Shown piece by piece: positions 5,294 to 7,481 of a stretch of 7,481 bases of DNA. Source of the stretch: an uncultured Clostridia bacterium (GTDB lineage: Bacteria > Bacillota > Clostridia > UBA1381); assembly GCA_944391255.1 (NCBI GenBank), contig CALXSW010000258.1:1-7481 (forward strand). Direction: 5' to 3'. Position numbers and translations under genes: made by a program. The notes below the pieces were generated by a model. The model ran no database searches. It worked only from the letters and a program-made list of their open reading frames with translations, and had not been told where the DNA came from. The number at the start of each line of letters is the position of its first letter. Positions within the stretch are counted from its first letter, which is position 1.

Positions 5294-6445
5294 TTATATT
5301 ATAACAGGTGATGTTTTTTTATCGGTTCCGCCGATGCGCCTTGAAGGATCGTTCGAGCAGAGCGCGAAAATATCTTCAGCATCACTGTTTTTCTCAAAAA
5401 TAATATCATTCTTTAAAGATGACGGTTTTGTAATAACGGGTAGAGAAGAACGTTTTTTCATATCGCGGAGTATCTCCATACCTGTTTTGTTCATGCCGAG
5501 AACGCGTATATATGACGGCATCATAGAACATATATCTTTGTCAAGTCCTAAGAGTATGGACCATGCTATACGACGTATGCGGCTTAATGTGTACCGTTTT
5601 GACTTGACAGCCATGCACAGCTCGTCAAAGGAGCTGCATGACGCGGCGGCTTTTTTGAATTTATTTTCAAGACCTTCTGAAACGTCGTTTATCTCGCTTA
5701 TATATTCAGCCGGTGAAAGGCGTATTTTTGATATTACAGCCGTTGCTAATATATCAGGATCATATATGTTAAAATCGTGGGTATCCGGTATATAGTCTGA
5801 TATGCTGTTTCCGTTTCGTATCATTCTGCGTATTTCCGACGCGCTTGCTATGCTGTCTGTTTTAAAGCTTGAATCGTGATCTGTGCCGCTTCTGGTAATG
5901 GCTTTGTATGACATTTCGGCACCTGTTTCAAGTATCGCGCGTATATATTCTATTCCGAGTATGTCGTTGGGATCATCAAGAACAGATGTGTCTATTATTC
6001 CGCTAAAGGCCATTCGGCGCGACAGGGGATAGTTATAGCCCTGATCCATATATTCCTTTATTCTCTCTGATATTTCGGGCGATTCATCAGCTATAGCCGA
6101 TGCGGCAGCTAAGAGCGATGACGTGTCACCGGATTCGGAGCCGAATGCGAGAGTATCTATGACGCCTGTAGCGTTAAGCGTTGCAACTGAGCCGAACGCG
6201 AATTTTTGAGCGGTGTTCATTGAGTATATGACGGGCAGCTCAATAACGAGGTCAGCGCCGTTTAAAAGCGCCGCGCGCGCTCGTGTCCATTTATCCGTTA
6301 TCGCGATATCTCCGCGCTGTACAAAGCTGCCGCTCATTATGACGACTGTCCTGTCTGCGATATCCTCTTTTATTTTCATGAGCAGATATTTATGTCCGTT
6401 GTGGAACGGATTAAATTCGGCGATAACGGCAGCAGTTTTTTTCAT
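5294..6445 (-). CDS. tmcAL: tRNA(Met) cytidine acetate ligase TmcAL (YlbM family)
   Basis: A 383-residue nucleotidyltransferase-like enzyme. The family (B. subtilis YlbM/TmcAL) uses ATP and acetate to make N4-acetylcytidine at wobble position 34 of elongator tRNA-Met, which helps accurate AUG decoding. The HIGH-like motif is in AVIAEFNPFHNGHKYL (6-21). SGSFVQRGD (38-46), TRARAALLNGADLVIELP (54-71) and AFGSESGD (100-107) are family signatures. ILGIEYI (162-168), ITRSGTDHD (183-191) and SASEIRR (201-207) complete the catalytic half. The C-terminal half would bind tRNA. The length is slightly below the Bacillus protein. I start at ATG 6445-6443 because it gives MKKTAAVIAEFNPFH, as in homologues; an ATG 12 bases upstream (6457) lies only 2 bases after AAAGG. 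Two genes for its substrate tRNA are at 1304-1380 and 1514-1590. The protein is cytoplasmic. Confidence 0.93.
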   Translation of the reverse strand: MKKTAAVIAEFNPFHNGHKYLLMKIKEDIADRTVVIMSGSFVQRGDIAITDKWTRARAALLNGADLVIELPVIYSMNTAQKFAFGSVATLNATGVIDTLAFGSESGDTSSLLAAASAIADESPEISERIKEYMDQGYNYPLSRRMAFSGIIDTSVLDDPNDILGIEYIRAILETGAEMSYKAITRSGTDHDSSFKTDSIASASEIRRMIRNGNSISDYIPDTHDFNIYDPDILATAVISKIRLSPAEYISEINDVSEGLENKFKKAAASCSSFDELCMAVKSKRYTLSRIRRIAWSILLGLDKDICSMMPSYIRVLGMNKTGMEILRDMKKRSSLPVITKPSSLKNDIIFEKNSDAEDIFALCSNDPSRRIGGTDKKTSPVII

Positions 6446-6462
6446 AAATAATACCATAGCCT

Positions 6463-6491
6463 TTCTTAAAGCGTGATTTTTTGTTCGTGTA
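6463..6491 (-). promoter_or_regulatory. Possible tmcAL promoter
   Basis: On the minus strand: TTTACA (one base from TTGACA), a 17-base spacer and TTTAAG (4 of 6 match) ending near 6463. This would start transcription very near the first ATG at 6457 and leave an extremely short leader. No better promoter is seen between the tRNA-Gly terminator and the gene; readthrough from the tRNA unit is the alternative. Confidence 0.3.
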
Positions 6492-6500
6492 AAATAGAAT

Positions 6501-6526
6501 AAAAAAAGGAACTCAATTGAGTGCCC
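6501..6526 (-). terminator. Intrinsic terminator of the tRNA-Gly unit
   Basis: On the minus strand a GGGCACTC/GAGTTCC stem (one mismatch) with AATT loop is followed by T7 (6507-6501). It begins directly after the CCA of the downstream tRNA-Gly. Confidence 0.75.
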
Positions 6527-6527
6527 A

Positions 6528-6602
6528 TGGAGCGGAAGACGAGATTCGAACTCGCGACGTTCACCTTGGCAAGGTGACGCTCTACCACTGAGCCACTCCC
6601 GC
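6528..6602 (-). tRNA. tRNA-Gly (anticodon GCC), downstream copy
   Basis: A 75-nt cloverleaf: acceptor GCGGGAG/CTTCCGC, D-arm GCTC/GAGC, anticodon stem TCACC/GGTGA with loop TTGCCAA (anticodon GCC), T-arm GCGAG/CTCGT with TTCGAAT loop, discriminator T as usual for glycine, and encoded CCA. It is identical to the copy at 6660-6734 and reads the GGC/GGU codons. Confidence 0.96.
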
Positions 6603-6624
6603 GTAATTGAATATGTAATTTTTC

Positions 6625-6654
6625 TATAGAGGAAACCTTACGGCTTCCTCTATA
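6625..6654 (-). other. 13-bp hairpin in the spacer between the two tRNA-Gly genes
   Basis: On the minus strand TATAGAGGAAGCC pairs with GGTTTCCTCTATA over 13 bp (one G-T) with a GTAA tetraloop. What follows is GAAAAATT, not a T-run, so it is not a standard terminator. It may be a processing or spacer element in the tRNA precursor. Confidence 0.6.
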
Positions 6655-6659
6655 TGTTA

Positions 6660-6734
6660 TGGAGCGGAAGACGAGATTCGAACTCGCGACGTTCACCTTG
6701 GCAAGGTGACGCTCTACCACTGAGCCACTCCCGC
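6660..6734 (-). tRNA. tRNA-Gly (anticodon GCC), upstream copy
   Basis: Identical over all 75 bases, including CCA, to the tRNA at 6528-6602. This copy is nearer the promoter. The two lie 132 bases apart with a 57-base spacer that contains a hairpin but no promoter, so they are probably cut from one precursor. Confidence 0.96.
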
Positions 6735-6762
6735 ATATGAAATACTCTCAATAACATAGCTA

Positions 6763-6791
6763 ATGATACCATATTTTTTTAGGTTTGTCAA
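6763..6791 (-). promoter_or_regulatory. Sigma-A promoter of the tRNA-Gly pair
   Basis: On the minus strand: perfect TTGACA (6791-6786), 17-base spacer and TATCAT (6768-6763). It is preceded by AAAAAAAGTA, the same A-tract element as at the tRNA-Met promoters. Confidence 0.88.
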
Positions 6792-6880
6792 TACTTTTTT
6801 TGAAAAAATTTATATCATGTAAAAATTAAAGAAATTTTAATGTGTTTTTTTAAGTTTTGATTATTTTTATTCTATGGCTA
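6792..6880. other. AT-rich region between divergent promoters
   Basis: Very AT-rich DNA with repeated A- and T-tracts separates the divergent tRNA-Gly and histidine phosphatase promoters. The A-tracts may serve as UP elements for both. No gene is seen. Confidence 0.5.
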
Positions 6881-6909
6881 TTGAAATAATTTTAAAAATG
6901 TGATAAAAT
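6881..6909 (+). promoter_or_regulatory. Promoter of the histidine phosphatase gene
   Basis: TTGAAA (6881-6886), 17-base spacer and TAAAAT (6904-6909), with TGA just before the -10 as in extended -10 promoters. A 12-base palindrome ACAATATATTGT (6911-6922) lies over the expected start point. Confidence 0.7.
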
Positions 6910-6938
6910 GACAATATATTGTATATTGGAGGAGAGAT

Positions 6939-7481
6939 ATGACTACATTATACATTATTCGTCATGGGGAAACGGAGCCGAACACAAGGTTTGCATGTCT
7001 TGGGCGGCTTGATGTTCCGCTGAATGAAACGGGTAAAAAGCAGGCGAGAGAACTTTGCGGCCGCATAGACGTGAAGCCGGACGCTGTGTATATAAGCCCG
7101 CTTTCGCGCGCGTATGAAACTGTCGCGCAGTTTTGTGAGTCTAATCCAGATATTCCTGTGATAAAGGATCAGGGACTTACAGAGCGTGATTACGGTGAGT
7201 GGGACAATATGTCGTTTAAGGAGATAGAGGCGGCTGATCCGGAACGGTATGGTCTGTGGCAGAATGATTTTACCGGGTATACGGTGCCGGGCGGAGAAAG
7301 CTCCGCGGCGGTGCAGGAGAGAGTGGACGAGTCTATGAAAGCGATCTTGTCGGAAAATGACGGCAGGACGGTTTTTGTCGTTACGCATCTTGGCACGGCA
7401 AGGCATATAATATCGTATTGCTTAAATCTCACTCTTGAGGAGCGCTGGAGGTTCACCATGAACAACGACGCTATGGCAGTT
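6939..7481 (+). CDS. Histidine phosphatase family protein (phosphoglycerate mutase-like), 3' end outside window
   Basis: The first 181 codons of a gene that runs off the right edge. GGAGGAG precedes the ATG at 6939. LYIIRHGETEPNT (residues 4-16) carries the RHG motif with the phospho-acceptor His9. SPLSRAYET (53-61) supplies the second arginine (Arg57). LTERDYGEW (80-88) gives the acid Glu82, and VVTHLGTAR (147-155) the second catalytic His150. These are all the catalytic residues of the branch that includes CobC (alpha-ribazole phosphatase) and cofactor-dependent phosphoglycerate mutase-like enzymes. Nearly the whole usual domain of about 190-210 residues is present. Substrate cannot be assigned: CobC, a sugar phosphatase or a general phosphatase all fit, and no cobalamin genes are nearby. 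The enzyme is cytoplasmic. It is divergent from the tRNA-Gly unit. Confidence 0.9.
   Translation, partial: MTTLYIIRHGETEPNTRFACLGRLDVPLNETGKKQARELCGRIDVKPDAVYISPLSRAYETVAQFCESNPDIPVIKDQGLTERDYGEWDNMSFKEIEAADPERYGLWQNDFTGYTVPGGESSAAVQERVDESMKAILSENDGRTVFVVTHLGTARHIISYCLNLTLEERWRFTMNNDAMAV

Noticed and set aside
6466..6720. 84-residue minus frame with a repeated VERHLAKVNVASSNLVFRS
   Set aside because: The repeat is simply the translation of the two identical tRNA-Gly genes, a well-known false ORF.
6948..7465. Two minus-strand frames at the right edge
   Set aside because: They are antisense to the histidine phosphatase, whose catalytic motifs are all present on the + strand.

Overview
The window looks like chromosomal DNA from an anaerobic, endospore-forming member of the Clostridia. 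The reasons are an uninterrupted gene for the late mother-cell sporulation sigma factor SigK, a TmcAL (YlbM-type) tRNA-modifying enzyme, AT-rich spacers with textbook TTGACA/TATAAT promoters, and strong AGGAGG-type ribosome binding sites. The genus cannot be named from the sequence alone.

Layout. At the left edge (3-1133, + strand) lies a membrane-tethered PstS-like substrate-binding protein, open at its 5' end and interrupted by one in-frame amber codon at 600-602. That codon overlaps a perfect Shine-Dalgarno sequence followed by a GTG. Next come two identical elongator tRNA-Met(CAT) genes (1304-1380 and 1514-1590, + strand), each with its own promoter and terminator. The second terminator is a 26-base palindrome that can also serve the convergent rmuC. 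On the minus strand, read right to left, are two identical tRNA-Gly(GCC) genes (6734-6528), tmcAL (6445-5294), an AT-rich orphan AAA+ ATPase (4981-3809), sigK (3692-3000) and rmuC (2830-1625). At the right edge (6939 to the end, + strand) a histidine phosphatase gene begins and runs off the window.

How the parts relate. Most genes look like independent transcription units with their own promoter and terminator rather than one operon. The one clear functional link is that TmcAL acetylates the wobble cytidine of elongator tRNA-Met, and two genes for exactly that tRNA lie about 4 kb away. SigK belongs to sporulation and RmuC to DNA maintenance. The AAA+ ATPase is the accessory-looking gene: its base use is visibly more AT-rich and it has no partner gene here.

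The most unusual observations are the amber/Shine-Dalgarno junction in the PstS-like gene, an A-tract plus -35 element (AAAAAAAGTNTTGACAAA) shared by all three tRNA promoters and partly iterated upstream of the second tRNA-Met, and the retained hydrophobic pro-sequence of SigK. I found no CRISPR array, insertion sequence or convincing undescribed multi-gene system.
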